Shown: positions 6,563 to 15,805, counted from the first letter of the stretch. The stretch: 64,000 bases of DNA from Insolitispirillum peregrinum (GCF_900156605.1 NZ_FTOA01000007.1:1-64000); one strand, 5' to 3'. A program made the numbers and translations. The notes: a model not told the origin generated them from the letters alone.

Positions 6563-9500
6563 AACTCGGTCTGTCGGGAACCCTGACCAAAACCTTTCTG
6601 CACAGCCCGCTGACGCCGTTGCTGTTGCTGGCGGCGGTGCTGGTGGGGATCATTGCGCTGATCCAGATCCCGCGCGAAGAAGAACCGCAGATTTCGGTGC
6701 CGATGGTGGACATCATGGTCAACGCCAACGGCCTGAAGGCTGACGATGCGGTTGAGCTGGTGGCCAAGCCGCTGGAAACGATCATCAAGGGGATTGATGA
6801 TGTCGAGCACATCTATTCCCAGACGATTGACGATGGTGTGACTGTTACGGCGCGGTTCAAGGTGGGGACCGACAAGGATATTGCCCTGTTACGCGTCCAT
6901 GAAACCATCCGCGCCAACATCCGCCAGATTCCGATCGGCATCCCCGAGCCGCTGATTGTCGGGCGGGGCATCAATGATGTGCCGATTGTGGTGCTGACGC
7001 TGGCCCCCGCTGCGACGGAGGCCGCCCGCTGGGATGACAACGGCCTGCGGGCGGTGGCCAGTGAACTGCTGTCCGAGCTGATCAAGGTCGATGATGTGGG
7101 CCTCAGCTTTCTGGTCGGCGGGCGCAGCGATCAAATCCGTGTGGAGCCTGACCCGGAACGGCTGTCGCAGTATGGCGTCACCCTCAATCAACTGAGCGAA
7201 AAGATCGAAAATGCCAACCGGGCCTTTTCGCTCGGGCAGGTGCGGGATCAGGGCCGGGCGACGCCGCTGATGGTCGGCAACACCCTGCAGGGACCGGCAG
7301 ACATCGGCATGTTGCTGCTGACCACTCAGGATGGCCGACCAGTCTATGTCAAGGATGTGGCGCGGGTGATCGTCGGGGCGGCCCCGGCGACGCATCGGGC
7401 GTGGCAGATGACCCGCAGCGGCGACAGCCTGTCGGCGGTTCCGGCAGTGTCGATTGCGCTGGCCAAGCGCAAGGGAGCCAACGCGGTGACGGTATCCGAA
7501 GAGATCCTGTCGCGGCTGGAGGCGGTCAAGGGGCGGGTGGTGCCGTCGGACGTGACGGTCACGGTGACCCGCAACTATGGCGAAACGGCGCTGGAGAAAT
7601 CCAACGAGCTGCTGTTCCATCTGGCGCTGGCAACGGTTTCCATTGTGGTGCTGATCACCCTGGCGATTGGCTGGCGGGCGGGGGTGGTGGTGGCGGTGGT
7701 GATCCCGACCACCATTCTGCTGACCCTGTTTGCCGCCCATCTGATGGGCTATACCATCAATCGCGTCAGCCTGTTTGCGCTGATTTTCTCGATTGGCATT
7801 CTGGTGGATGATGCGATTGTGGTGGTGGAAAACATCGCCCGCCACTGGGCGATGCCCGATGATCGCAGCCGTCTGCAAAAGGCTATCGAAGGCGTGGCAG
7901 AGGTCGGCAATCCGACCATCGTCGCCACCCTGACCATCGTGGCGGCGCTGTTGCCGATGATGTTCGTCTCCGGGCTGATGGGGCCGTACATGAGCCCGAT
8001 TCCGGCCAATGCCTCGGCGGCGATGATCTTTTCGTTCTTTGTAGCGGTGATCATCACCCCGTGGCTGCTGTTCCACATTGCGGGCAAGCACGGCGTCCAT
8101 GCCGAGGGCGAGGGCCGGATGGGGGCCTTTTACCGCCGTCTGGCGCAGCCGTTGTTGCAGGGGCGGCGCCGGTCAAAACGGTTTTTGCTGCTGGTGACGG
8201 TGGCAACGGTGGCGGTGTGCGGCCTGTTTTACAGCAAAAGCGTCACCGTCAAGCTGTTGCCGTTCGACAACAAATCGGAATTTCAGGTGATTGCCGACCT
8301 GCCGGAAGGCAGCACGCTGGAGGACACCGACCGGGTGTTACAGGCCGCAGCGCAACGGCTGGCGGCCTTGCCCGAATTGCGCGACGTACAGGCCTATGCC
8401 GGGACGGCGGGGCCGTTCAACTTCAACGGGCTGGTACGGCATTACTATCTGCGCGCCAATCCCGAGATGGGCGACTTGCAGGTCAACCTGCTGCCCAAGG
8501 GCGAGCGGTCGCGCAGCAGTCATGCGATTGCCCTGCAGGCGCGGGCGTTGCTGGCCGATCTGCCGATGCCCGGCGGAACCTCGTTGAAAGTGGTGGAGGT
8601 TCCGCCGGGGCCGCCAGTGCAGGCAACCTTGCTGGCCGAAGTCTATGGCCCGACCCCTGCCGCCCGCCGCGAGGCCGCCCAGCAGGTGAAGGCTGCCTTT
8701 CAGGCGGTGCCGTTCGTGGTGGATGTCGATGACTTCGCCGGGCAAAGCACCCGCCGCCTGCGGGTGGCGATTGACCAGCAGGCGCTGGAATTCCATGGCG
8801 TCGAGGAACAGGCGGTCTACGACACCCTGTCGGCCCTGCTGGGCGGGGTGTCGGTCGGCTATTCCCATCGCACCCTGCCGGCGGCGGCGGTTGGCAGTGG
8901 CGGTGGGCTGGACCCGATTGAAATCGCCGTCGCCCTGCCGGACTCGGACAAGACCCTGACCGAACGCCTGCTGGCAACGCCGGTTGCCGGGCGCAGCGGG
9001 GTGGTCGAGTTGGGCGATGGGGTGACGGTGCTGGCGGAAAGCACCAGCCCGGTGGTCTATCGGCGGGATGGGCGCTTTGCCGAAATGATCATGGCTGATC
9101 TGGCCGGAGCCTATGAAGCGCCGATCTATGGCATGTTTGCGGTGGAACAACAGCTTGCGGACGCCCACACCAGCGCCAGCGTGCCGCTGAAGATTGCCTA
9201 TCATGGTCAACCCGCCGACGAATCCACCCCCACGCTGTTGTGGGATGGCGAATGGGAAATCACCTATGTCACCTTCCGCGACATGGGGGCGGCGTTCGGG
9301 GTGGCGATTGTCGGTATCTACCTGCTGGTGGTGGCGCAGTTCGGCTCGTTCCGGCTGCCGCTGGTGATTCTGGTGCCAGTGCCACTGACCCTGATCGGCA
9401 TCGTGCTGGGCCACTGGCTGTTTTCCGCTCCCTTTACCGCCACCTCGATGATTGGTTTCATCGCCTTGGCCGGGATCATCGTGCGCAATTCGATTCTGCT

Positions 9501-9759
9501 GGTCGATTTCATCCGCCATCTGCGCGCTGATGGCACCCGGTCATTGCGGCAGGCGCTGGTCGAGGCCGGGGCGATCCGCTTCAAGCCGATTTTCCTGACC
9601 GCAGTGGCGGCGATGATCGGGGCGGCGTTCATTCTGGCCGATCCGATTTTTCAGGGGTTGGCGATTTCACTGGTCTTCGGGCTGGCCAGCTCGACGGCCC
9701 TGACCCTGCTGGTGATCCCGGCGCTGTATGTCTGGTTGCGTGATGATGGCAAACCGTAA
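6559..9759 (+). CDS. RND efflux transporter permease (AcrB/HAE1 type)
   Basis: A 1066-residue proton-driven pump with twelve predicted membrane helices and two large periplasmic loops. The early segment PREEEPQISVPMVDIMV is typical of the group. The proton-relay aspartates are present in SIGILVDDAIVVVENIARH on helix 4. The second half repeats the fold, with SMIGFIALAGIIVRNSILL near the C terminus. Substrates are likely hydrophobic toxicants or drugs; the family does not tell which. The neighbouring ArsR regulator is of the persulfide-sensing kind, so induction by reactive sulfur or oxidants is a specific inference. The full length argues for a functional pump. Confidence 0.93.
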   Translation: MKLGLSGTLTKTFLHSPLTPLLLLAAVLVGIIALIQIPREEEPQISVPMVDIMVNANGLKADDAVELVAKPLETIIKGIDDVEHIYSQTIDDGVTVTARFKVGTDKDIALLRVHETIRANIRQIPIGIPEPLIVGRGINDVPIVVLTLAPAATEAARWDDNGLRAVASELLSELIKVDDVGLSFLVGGRSDQIRVEPDPERLSQYGVTLNQLSEKIENANRAFSLGQVRDQGRATPLMVGNTLQGPADIGMLLLTTQDGRPVYVKDVARVIVGAAPATHRAWQMTRSGDSLSAVPAVSIALAKRKGANAVTVSEEILSRLEAVKGRVVPSDVTVTVTRNYGETALEKSNELLFHLALATVSIVVLITLAIGWRAGVVVAVVIPTTILLTLFAAHLMGYTINRVSLFALIFSIGILVDDAIVVVENIARHWAMPDDRSRLQKAIEGVAEVGNPTIVATLTIVAALLPMMFVSGLMGPYMSPIPANASAAMIFSFFVAVIITPWLLFHIAGKHGVHAEGEGRMGAFYRRLAQPLLQGRRRSKRFLLLVTVATVAVCGLFYSKSVTVKLLPFDNKSEFQVIADLPEGSTLEDTDRVLQAAAQRLAALPELRDVQAYAGTAGPFNFNGLVRHYYLRANPEMGDLQVNLLPKGERSRSSHAIALQARALLADLPMPGGTSLKVVEVPPGPPVQATLLAEVYGPTPAARREAAQQVKAAFQAVPFVVDVDDFAGQSTRRLRVAIDQQALEFHGVEEQAVYDTLSALLGGVSVGYSHRTLPAAAVGSGGGLDPIEIAVALPDSDKTLTERLLATPVAGRSGVVELGDGVTVLAESTSPVVYRRDGRFAEMIMADLAGAYEAPIYGMFAVEQQLADAHTSASVPLKIAYHGQPADESTPTLLWDGEWEITYVTFRDMGAAFGVAIVGIYLLVVAQFGSFRLPLVILVPVPLTLIGIVLGHWLFSAPFTATSMIGFIALAGIIVRNSILLVDFIRHLRADGTRSLRQALVEAGAIRFKPIFLTAVAAMIGAAFILADPIFQGLAISLVFGLASSTALTLLVIPALYVWLRDDGKP

Positions 9760-9840
9760 GGCCAGCGGGAAAACCGTGGCGCGCACAGGAGTGATGCAGT
9801 ACCGTGCGCCGGTCTGTGACCTGCATATGGATCAAGCCCG

Positions 9841-11388
9841 ATGAGCGCCCCTTCTGCCTCGCTGCAAGACGCGATTTTCGCCTTTCTGGCCCAGCCCTCC
9901 ACCCATGGCGCCGTGGCGTCGGTCGAGCGGCTGGACACCCACATTTCGACCGTCTTTCTGGCCGGGGATCAGGTGGTGAAGGTCAAAAAGGCGGTGACCC
10001 TGCCGTTCCTTGACTTCGCGCCACTGTCTGCGCGTGAGGCGGCCTGCCGCAAGGAAGTCGAGCTGAACCGCCGTACTGCTCCCGACCTGTATCTGGGGGT
10101 CGAGCCGATCACCCGGCAGGCCGATGGCAGCTTTGCCCTTGGCGGTGGTGACGGCGAGGTGGTGGACTGGGCGATCCGCATGCGGCGCTTTGATCAGGAC
10201 GGCCTGCTGAACAAAGTCGCCGGTCGTGGCGAACTGACCCGCAGCCTGATGCTCGATCTGGCCGAAGGCATCGCCGCCTTCCACGCTGGGGCCGAGCAGC
10301 GGACCGACTTTGGCGGGGCCGCTGCCCTGCGGGCGACCATCGACGGCAACGAAGCCTCGTTCAGCCGCTTTTATGGTTCGGTGTTTGAGTCGGCGCGGGT
10401 GTCGGCGCTGATGGAAGCCTCGCGCCAGCAGGTCGCCGCCCATGCCGGGCTGCTGGACCAGCGGCAGGCCCGTGGGATGGTGCGCCAGTGCCATGGCGAC
10501 ATGCATCTGGGCAACATCTGCCTGATCGACGGTGCGCCGATGCTGTTTGACTGCATCGAGTTCAACGACCATTTCGCCATTATTGACGTGTTCTATGATG
10601 TGGCGTTCCTGCTGATGGATCTGGACGCCAACGGCTATCGCGCCGAAGCCAGCATCCTGCTGAACGCCTATCTCGACCTGACCGGCGATTACGAGGCGCT
10701 GGCGGTGTTGCCGGTGATGCTGTCGATGCGGGCGCAGATTCGCTCGCACGTCAGCGCCGCCATTGCCGAACATGTCCCCGATCCGGCCCCGCTGCACGAT
10801 GCTGCACGGGACTATCTGGCGCTGGCCGAACGCTATCTGGCAATGGTGCCTGCGACCCTGACCGCCGTCGGTGGCCTGTCCGGTTCGGGCAAAAGCCGGT
10901 GCGCGCGTGGGCTGGCACCACTGTTCTCCCATGGCGTTGGCGCGGTGGTTCTGCGCTCTGATGTCCTGCGCAAGCAACTGGCCGGGGTCAAGCCGACCGA
11001 GCGCCTGCCCGCCGATGCCTATGGCCCGGGCCGGTCGGAAGAAGTCTATCGCCGTCTGGCGGCGCTGGCCGGTGCGGTGCTGTCGATCGGGCAGCCGGTG
11101 ATTGCCGATGCGGTGTTTGCCCGCCCGGCAGAACGGGAAGCCATCGAAGCCATCGCGCAGCAGGTTGGCGTGGCCTTTACCGGCCTGTGGCTGAGTGCCG
11201 ACCCGGCGGTGGCCGCCGAGCGGATCACCAGCCGCAGCCGCAATGCGTCGGATGCGACGCCAGAGGTGTTGCAGGCGCAGTTGGGCTATGATCTGGGCGT
11301 GCTCAGCTGGACACAGCTTGACAGTTCCGGCCCAAAAAGCGACACCGATGCCGCTGCCCGTGCAGCGCTGGCCGACTGGATCCGTTAA
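9841..11388 (+). CDS. Fused APH-like kinase and P-loop (AAA_33) kinase
   Basis: A 515-residue two-domain protein. Residues 1-330 resemble aminoglycoside/choline phosphotransferases, with the catalytic loop CHGDMHLGN (H218, D220, N225) and the metal-binding FDCIEF (D237). Residues 340-515 form a nucleoside-kinase-like P-loop domain with Walker A GGLSGSGKS (K351). The fusion (COG2187 with COG0645) is widespread in proteobacteria, but its substrate is not known. It is not evidence of aminoglycoside resistance. It starts 81 bases after the RND gene on the same strand but need not share its transcript. Confidence 0.85.
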   Translation: MSAPSASLQDAIFAFLAQPSTHGAVASVERLDTHISTVFLAGDQVVKVKKAVTLPFLDFAPLSAREAACRKEVELNRRTAPDLYLGVEPITRQADGSFALGGGDGEVVDWAIRMRRFDQDGLLNKVAGRGELTRSLMLDLAEGIAAFHAGAEQRTDFGGAAALRATIDGNEASFSRFYGSVFESARVSALMEASRQQVAAHAGLLDQRQARGMVRQCHGDMHLGNICLIDGAPMLFDCIEFNDHFAIIDVFYDVAFLLMDLDANGYRAEASILLNAYLDLTGDYEALAVLPVMLSMRAQIRSHVSAAIAEHVPDPAPLHDAARDYLALAERYLAMVPATLTAVGGLSGSGKSRCARGLAPLFSHGVGAVVLRSDVLRKQLAGVKPTERLPADAYGPGRSEEVYRRLAALAGAVLSIGQPVIADAVFARPAEREAIEAIAQQVGVAFTGLWLSADPAVAAERITSRSRNASDATPEVLQAQLGYDLGVLSWTQLDSSGPKSDTDAAARAALADWIR

Positions 11389-11496
11389 GGGTCCGTTGGT
11401 GCCTGCCCCTGTGCGGGGACCTCGTTTTATTCGCAAATCTGTCGTGGCAGGATGAAAATACCTGCCACGCCTTTGCTTCAGACAAATGGACTGACC

Positions 11497-11985
11497 ATGA
11501 CTTCCTGCTCCTGCGGCTCGTCCCGCCCTTACGCCGAGTGCTGTGAACCGTTCATCTCGGGTGCCGCCAAGCCGGAAACCGCCGAACAGCTGATGCGCTC
11601 GCGCTATACCGCCTTTGCCGTGCAGTCGATTGACTATCTGCAACAGACCCTGACCCCGGACACTCAGGGTGACTTCGACCGTGGCCACGTCAGCGAATGG
11701 GCCGCCAACAGCGAATGGCTGGGCCTGAACGTGCTGAGCACCGAAGCCGGTGGCGCCGACGATGAAGAAGGCTGGGTGGAATTCGTCGCCCGCTTCAAGC
11801 TGGGGGCCCAGACCCACACCCACCACGAAACCGGCCATTTCCGCAAGCTGGATGGTCAGTGGTACTATGCAGACGGCATTTCCGGCCCGCGCACCGTGCG
11901 CAAGGGCCCGAAGATCGGCCGTAACGACCCCTGCACCTGCGGATCGGGCAAGAAGTACAAGAAGTGCTGCGGCGCTGCTGCCTGA
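11497..11985 (+). CDS. YchJ-family protein with two SEC-C zinc motifs
   Basis: A 162-residue protein with an N-terminal [16 protein letters not shown] motif, a central NTF2-like domain and a C-terminal SEC-C motif ([16 protein letters not shown]) that binds zinc. The C-terminal motif is like that of SecA. The family function is not established. The ATG at 11497 begins right before the first cysteine cluster as in homologues; an in-frame ATG 15 codons upstream would add an unconserved leader. A strong intrinsic terminator lies 30 bases downstream. Confidence 0.88.
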   Translation: MTSCSCGSSRPYAECCEPFISGAAKPETAEQLMRSRYTAFAVQSIDYLQQTLTPDTQGDFDRGHVSEWAANSEWLGLNVLSTEAGGADDEEGWVEFVARFKLGAQTHTHHETGHFRKLDGQWYYADGISGPRTVRKGPKIGRNDPCTCGSGKKYKKCCGAAA

Positions 11986-12014
11986 TTCCTGAGACTCTGA
12001 TACTGCAACAGGAA

Positions 12015-12051
12015 CAGCCCCGTGATCGTCGGTGATCACGGGGCTGTTTTT
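12015..12051 (+). terminator. Intrinsic terminator after the ychJ-family gene
   Basis: CAGCCCCGTGATC pairs perfectly with GATCACGGGGCTG around a 6-base loop, followed by TTTTT. Textbook rho-independent form. Confidence 0.9.
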
Positions 12052-12066
12052 CTGTCGTCCGGTGAT

Positions 12067-12168
12067 AGAGCAGCGTGCGTTAAATCAGACGCAGGCACGC
12101 CGCTCTAACCTTTTGTTTTGTCGCATTGTTCTTGCGAAAATCGGTTCCCGCTTTTCGCACAATGCTTT
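12067..12168 (+). repeat. Dispersed double-hairpin repeat, copy 2
   Basis: AGAGCAGCGTGC pairs with GCACGCCGCTCT (one mismatch), then TGCGAAAA pairs with TTTTCGCA, with the shared spacer text TTTTGTTTTGTCGCATTG. Same element as at 4179 and 24069. It fills the space between the ychJ terminator and the end of the SPOR lipoprotein gene. Confidence 0.8.
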
Positions 12169-12188
12169 AGTCAAAGAAAAAACGGGTG

Positions 12189-13115
12189 TTACTGCGCCAA
12201 CGGCATCACGACGCAGTATTTGTGCTGTTTGCGCATCTGGGTGCACTGGGCATACATGTCGGCCTGACTGAGGCCGACGGCATACAGGCGGACGAAGTCT
12301 TCCTTGGCCCCCTTCAGCGTCAGCTTGACCGGCACATAGCGCGGCGTCAGCGCGGCAAGGGCCGGGACTTCCTTTTTCAGCTCGGTCCAGCCTTCACGGG
12401 CCATGCCTTCGCCCTTGTACGATGCCAGATGCATCCCCAGCTTGCTGTCGGGGGTGGCGGTGGCCTTTTGGCCTTCGAGCGCGTCCTTGCCGACGTTGTT
12501 GTCCTTGCTGGCGGTTTCTGCCGGAGCCGGGGTGGGGACTGGGGCTGCGGCTGCCATGGCGATGGGGGTGGTGACCGGCACGGTCATCGGGGTCGCCGCT
12601 GCCGCCGGGATCAGGGAAACCAGAGTGCCATGGTGTTCAGCCAGCAGGACGCCCTTTGGCAAGGCAATGAAGGTGGCAAAGGGAACGGTGCCACAGCCGA
12701 CGGACACGACCGTGACGCGCTCATTCTGTCCCGCCATCGGCTGGCGGGTCTGGACCGCCTCGCCAAAGGTGGTGGCGCGCATCACATAGGACGGCGTTTC
12801 GCAAATGCGACCGGCAACATCTTCGGCCCGGGTGTCATCCAGAAGGACCGGGCGACCGACCAATGCCTTGCGATCATCCGCCGACAGGCTGACCTGACCC
12901 GACGGGTGCACATCGGAAACCACCCAGCGACCGCTGAGGGGACCAGCAACGCCGGTTGCCGTTCCATGCGGACCTGTGGCGGTGGTCTGCGGTGGTTCCA
13001 ATGCGGCGCAGGCGGTCAGGGCGACAGCCAGAGCGCAGGGGGCCAGCAGACGGGTCAGCAACGAGCGGGTAAGGGACGGGCGGCGGTCGGGCGCCACTGG
13101 TGCATTCGGACTCAT
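12189..13115 (-). CDS. SPOR-domain-like lipoprotein
   Basis: A 308-residue secreted lipoprotein. The signal peptide ends in the lipobox LTAC (ALAVALTACAALEPP). A middle region with four cysteines is followed by a Pro/Ala/Thr-rich linker (about residues 175-210). The C-terminal 80 residues (LGMHLASYKGEGMAREGW... RLYAVGLS) look like a SPOR fold, which binds denuded peptidoglycan glycan strands. A role at the cell wall or division site is inferred. The start at 13115 has AGGAG 6 bases upstream. The same frame stays open upstream through a 54-bp tandem repeat, but that part lacks a start signal. Confidence 0.75.
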   Translation of the reverse strand: MSPNAPVAPDRRPSLTRSLLTRLLAPCALAVALTACAALEPPQTTATGPHGTATGVAGPLSGRWVVSDVHPSGQVSLSADDRKALVGRPVLLDDTRAEDVAGRICETPSYVMRATTFGEAVQTRQPMAGQNERVTVVSVGCGTVPFATFIALPKGVLLAEHHGTLVSLIPAAAATPMTVPVTTPIAMAAAAPVPTPAPAETASKDNNVGKDALEGQKATATPDSKLGMHLASYKGEGMAREGWTELKKEVPALAALTPRYVPVKLTLKGAKEDFVRLYAVGLSQADMYAQCTQMRKQHKYCVVMPLAQ

Positions 13116-13288
13116 GGCCTCCTGGCTCCTTTTCTGATCGACGCAAGAACGGGCTGGAAAAATCCTGAAAACCATCCCGCCACCCCCGATCAGCGCAATC
13201 AGGGATGGCGGGACGGAAACTGTTGTGCAGAGTAAGGTGTTTTGGCCCGGAGAGAGAAATGCTTTCGCGTCTCCCGGGCCAATTTTCC

Positions 13289-13340
13289 AAACCCCGAGCA
13301 TGCTCTGTGCCCCGATGGTCACTGAACATGCTCGGGGTTT
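13289..13340. repeat. Long perfect inverted repeat beside the tandem array
   Basis: AAACCCCGAGCATG (13289-13302) is the exact reverse complement of CATGCTCGGGGTTT (13327-13340), with a 24-base loop. It abuts the tandem array. On the minus strand it could end transcripts coming from the carbonic anhydrase gene. Confidence 0.75.
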
Positions 13341-13556
13341 GAGTCTGTTCAAGCGCAAATGCGTCGTCGCAGATGTGCCATCTGCTCGGGATTTGAGTCT
13401 GTTCAAGCGCAAATGCGTCGTCGCAGATGGTCCATCTGCTCGGGATTTGAGTCTGTTCAAGCGCAAATGCGTCGTCGCAGATGTGCCATCTGCTCGGGAT
13501 TTGAGTCTGTTCAAGCGCAAATGCGTCGTCGCAGATGTGCCATCTGCTCGGGATTT
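13341..13556. repeat. Four tandem copies of a 54-bp palindromic unit
   Basis: Units begin at 13341, 13395, 13449 and 13503 and are almost identical; copy 2 has GATGGTCCATC where the others have GATGTGCCATC. Each unit contains an imperfect palindrome: GCAAAT and CAGATG on the left, CATCTG and ATTTG on the right. A single related copy lies at 34651-34693. The period is 18 codons, so frames stay open across the array by arithmetic. There are no unique spacers. The array separates the carbonic anhydrase gene from the SPOR lipoprotein gene. Confidence 0.9.
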
Positions 13557-13580
13557 GCTGTACCAGATCGGGAAGTCAGA

Positions 13581-14351
13581 TCAGAAATAATCGACCAGCA
13601 GCTTGCGCCGGTTCAGCGACTGTACCGGGCGGGCGTTCATCGGGAACAGGGTGGCAAAGGCCTTCAGCTGTTCGGGCGAGGCTTCGATGGCGTCCTGATA
13701 GACGATCCACGACACGATTTCCGAACAGGGCGGGGTGGTCAGCGAACCGGCATAGCGCCAGGTGACTTCGCGGGCGGGCAGGAAGGCCGCCGGATTGATG
13801 ACGTCGGCGGTGGTGACCTTGTCTCCGGCCTTGGCGGGCATGACCGACCAGATCGGCGCCAGAGTCGCATTGGCAGCACCGGGCTGGAAAAAGACACCGA
13901 TCACCGCCAGTTGGCCTGCGGCTGACTTGTGGACAAAGTGGACTTCCATCTCGCGGGTCATGCCGCTGACGGTGTGCTCCGAGGGGTGGTGAAAGTGGAA
14001 CTGCACCAGCTGGTATTCGGTGCCATCGACCACCAGACTGCCGCCGTTGGCGATGTTGCACTGGATGGTATGGCCGTTGTTGACCACCTCCATGGTGGTG
14101 GCGCGCCAGCGGATGTCGAGGTCGCCGACCATCGCCGGAATGGCGCCGTTCAGATCAACCGGCGACTGTTCCTTGCCGATGGAACAGGCTCCATAGGCCG
14201 GATCGAGGCTGCCCCAATCGCCGGGACCGCCATGGCCTTCATAGCTCCAGTGCGGCGCATCCGCCGCCTGAGCGACACTGCTGCCGATACCAGCGCACAC
14301 CGGGCAAGCCACGGTTGCCGCAATGCCACGCAAAAAAGTCCGCCGTTCCAT
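13581..14351 (-). CDS. Alpha-type carbonic anhydrase, Tat-exported
   Basis: A 256-residue periplasmic enzyme interconverting CO2 and bicarbonate. The N terminus MERRTFLRG followed by a hydrophobic stretch and AQA is a twin-arginine signal. The alpha-family landmarks are visible: the zinc ligands H119 and H121 in FHFHHPSEH and H138 in EVHFVH, spaced as in bacterial enzymes, SPVDL near residue 63, and SLTTPPCSE late in the protein. Two cysteines (in GACSIG and TPPCSE) match the usual disulfide. The start at 14351 is chosen because the twin arginines follow directly; an upstream ATG lacks family support. Confidence 0.9.
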   Translation of the reverse strand: MERRTFLRGIAATVACPVCAGIGSSVAQAADAPHWSYEGHGGPGDWGSLDPAYGACSIGKEQSPVDLNGAIPAMVGDLDIRWRATTMEVVNNGHTIQCNIANGGSLVVDGTEYQLVQFHFHHPSEHTVSGMTREMEVHFVHKSAAGQLAVIGVFFQPGAANATLAPIWSVMPAKAGDKVTTADVINPAAFLPAREVTWRYAGSLTTPPCSEIVSWIVYQDAIEASPEQLKAFATLFPMNARPVQSLNRRKLLVDYF

Positions 14352-14437
14352 CCCGTTTTCTCCCCTATACGTTGTTGGATTGGAGGGGATAATCATGCCG
14401 CAAAAAGACCTCATGCGCCATGGTGAGTTGGAACGTC

Positions 14438-15805
14438 TTATACAATCCCATGCGAATGACGGGGGGCGGCGGCCAGCAGGGCATTCAGCGCCATATCCAC
14501 ATCATCCCCGGTCGTATGACAGGATGACAGGCTTATTCTGATGGCCTCTTTTCCTTGCCAATGGGTGGGGCCGACCCAGCACCGGCCTTCCTGACAGATA
14601 CGGGTGGTGACGGCCAGCACGTTTCCATCGGGAGGAATGGCACAAATCTGGTTCAGCACCACATCGTTCAGAACCTGCCAGCCGGCCTGCTGCAAACAGG
14701 CGGCGATTTGCAGGGTCTGGCTGTGCATGGTTTCAATCATGGCGGCAATGCCATCCTGTCCCAGAGCCTTGATCAAGGCCCACCAGTCGGCGCCGCGCAT
14801 CCGGCGTGACAGGCCGGGGGTGGTGTCATAGGGCTCGCGTTCTCCGCTGTCCAGCAGATAGGGGGCGCGAATGCTCATCGCTTGCGTCAGGGCGGCGGCG
14901 TCGCGCACGATGGCGACCGCATTGTCATAGGGCAGATTCAGGCTTTTGTGGCCGTCGGTGGCCCAACTGTCAGCCTCGGTGACCCCTGCCAGCAACGGGC
15001 GCAGGCGGGGCGAGGCCAGAGCCCATAGGCCGATGGCGCCATCAACGTGGACCCAGGCTCCGGCGGCGCGGGCTTTGGTGCAGACCTCGGCCACTGGATC
15101 AATGGCCCCGGAATTGATGTTGCCCGCCTGCACACAGACGATGGTGCGCTCATCCAGCGGCGGCAGTGCGTCCACCCGCAGACGGCCCTGCACATCGGTG
15201 GGGACTTCGTGCAGCTGGTTGCGCCCGAGTCCGAGCAGCCCGAGGGCCTTGCGGATGGTCGGGTGGATTTCGGCGCTGGCCACCACCCGCAGGCGGGGGG
15301 CGTCATAAAGTCCGTCAGCGTCCACATCCCAGCCCGCCCGTTGCAGTAAGGCTCGGCGGGCGGCGGTCAGGGCGGTGAAGCTTGCCATCCCCGCTCCGGT
15401 AACAAAAGCGGTGGCGCAGCTGGCAGGCAGGCCCAGCAACTCAAGCACCCAGCGCGAGGCGACGTCTTCCAGCTTGGCCCCGATCGGTGACAGGATGCGG
15501 GGGCCGACGTTCTGGTCCCATGCCAGCGTCAGGCAATGGGCGGCCAGTGGCACCGGGTGAGCGCCGCCGATCACAAAGCCGAAAAAGCGTCCGGCATTGG
15601 TGGCCATGGTGGCCGGGCTGCCCAGCCGGTCAAGGGTTGCCAGAATGGCGCTGCCGTCGCTGCCGTGCTGTGGCAGGGGTTCGTCAAAGGCCGCAAGGGC
15701 TTTGAGTGCCTGCGCTGTCGGAGCCACCGGGCGATCGGAAACGCCATCGAGATAGGCGGCTGCCCGGGTGGCAGCATCCTGAAACAGGGCGGCATCATGG
15801 GCCAT
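14438..15805 (-). CDS. PLP-dependent group II amino acid decarboxylase-like protein
   Basis: A 455-residue fold-type I PLP enzyme of the aromatic-amino-acid/glutamate decarboxylase family. The PLP lysine is in TDGHKSLNLPYDN; HVDGAIGLWA carries the aspartate that contacts the pyridine nitrogen, and GNINSGAIDPV is also conserved. Substrate specificity is not evident. The ATG at 15805 starts where homologues start (ALFQDAATRAAAYLDG); the frame is open further upstream but runs through a hairpin. A terminator-like hairpin separates it from the peroxidase gene upstream. Confidence 0.85.
   Translation of the reverse strand: MAHDAALFQDAATRAAAYLDGVSDRPVAPTAQALKALAAFDEPLPQHGSDGSAILATLDRLGSPATMATNAGRFFGFVIGGAHPVPLAAHCLTLAWDQNVGPRILSPIGAKLEDVASRWVLELLGLPASCATAFVTGAGMASFTALTAARRALLQRAGWDVDADGLYDAPRLRVVASAEIHPTIRKALGLLGLGRNQLHEVPTDVQGRLRVDALPPLDERTIVCVQAGNINSGAIDPVAEVCTKARAAGAWVHVDGAIGLWALASPRLRPLLAGVTEADSWATDGHKSLNLPYDNAVAIVRDAAALTQAMSIRAPYLLDSGEREPYDTTPGLSRRMRGADWWALIKALGQDGIAAMIETMHSQTLQIAACLQQAGWQVLNDVVLNQICAIPPDGNVLAVTTRICQEGRCWVGPTHWQGKEAIRISLSSCHTTGDDVDMALNALLAAAPRHSHGIV

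Noticed and set aside
9841-11388. Aminoglycoside resistance gene
   Set aside because: The APH-like domain belongs to a housekeeping-like fusion with a P-loop kinase, not to known resistance enzymes.
9832-12039. 735-codon minus-strand frame
   Set aside because: Antisense to the kinase fusion and ychJ-family genes, whose motifs are intact; such long shadows arise from the high third-position GC.
13341-13556. Tandem repeat as a CRISPR array
   Set aside because: The 54-bp units are contiguous and nearly identical with no unique spacers, and no cas genes are near.
13225-13925. Repeat-containing proteins read through the 54-bp array (LFKRKCVVADVPSARDLS and other frames)
   Set aside because: The period is a multiple of three, so all frames not containing a stop in one unit stay open automatically; there is no start signal or family resemblance, and the frames run antisense into the carbonic anhydrase gene.
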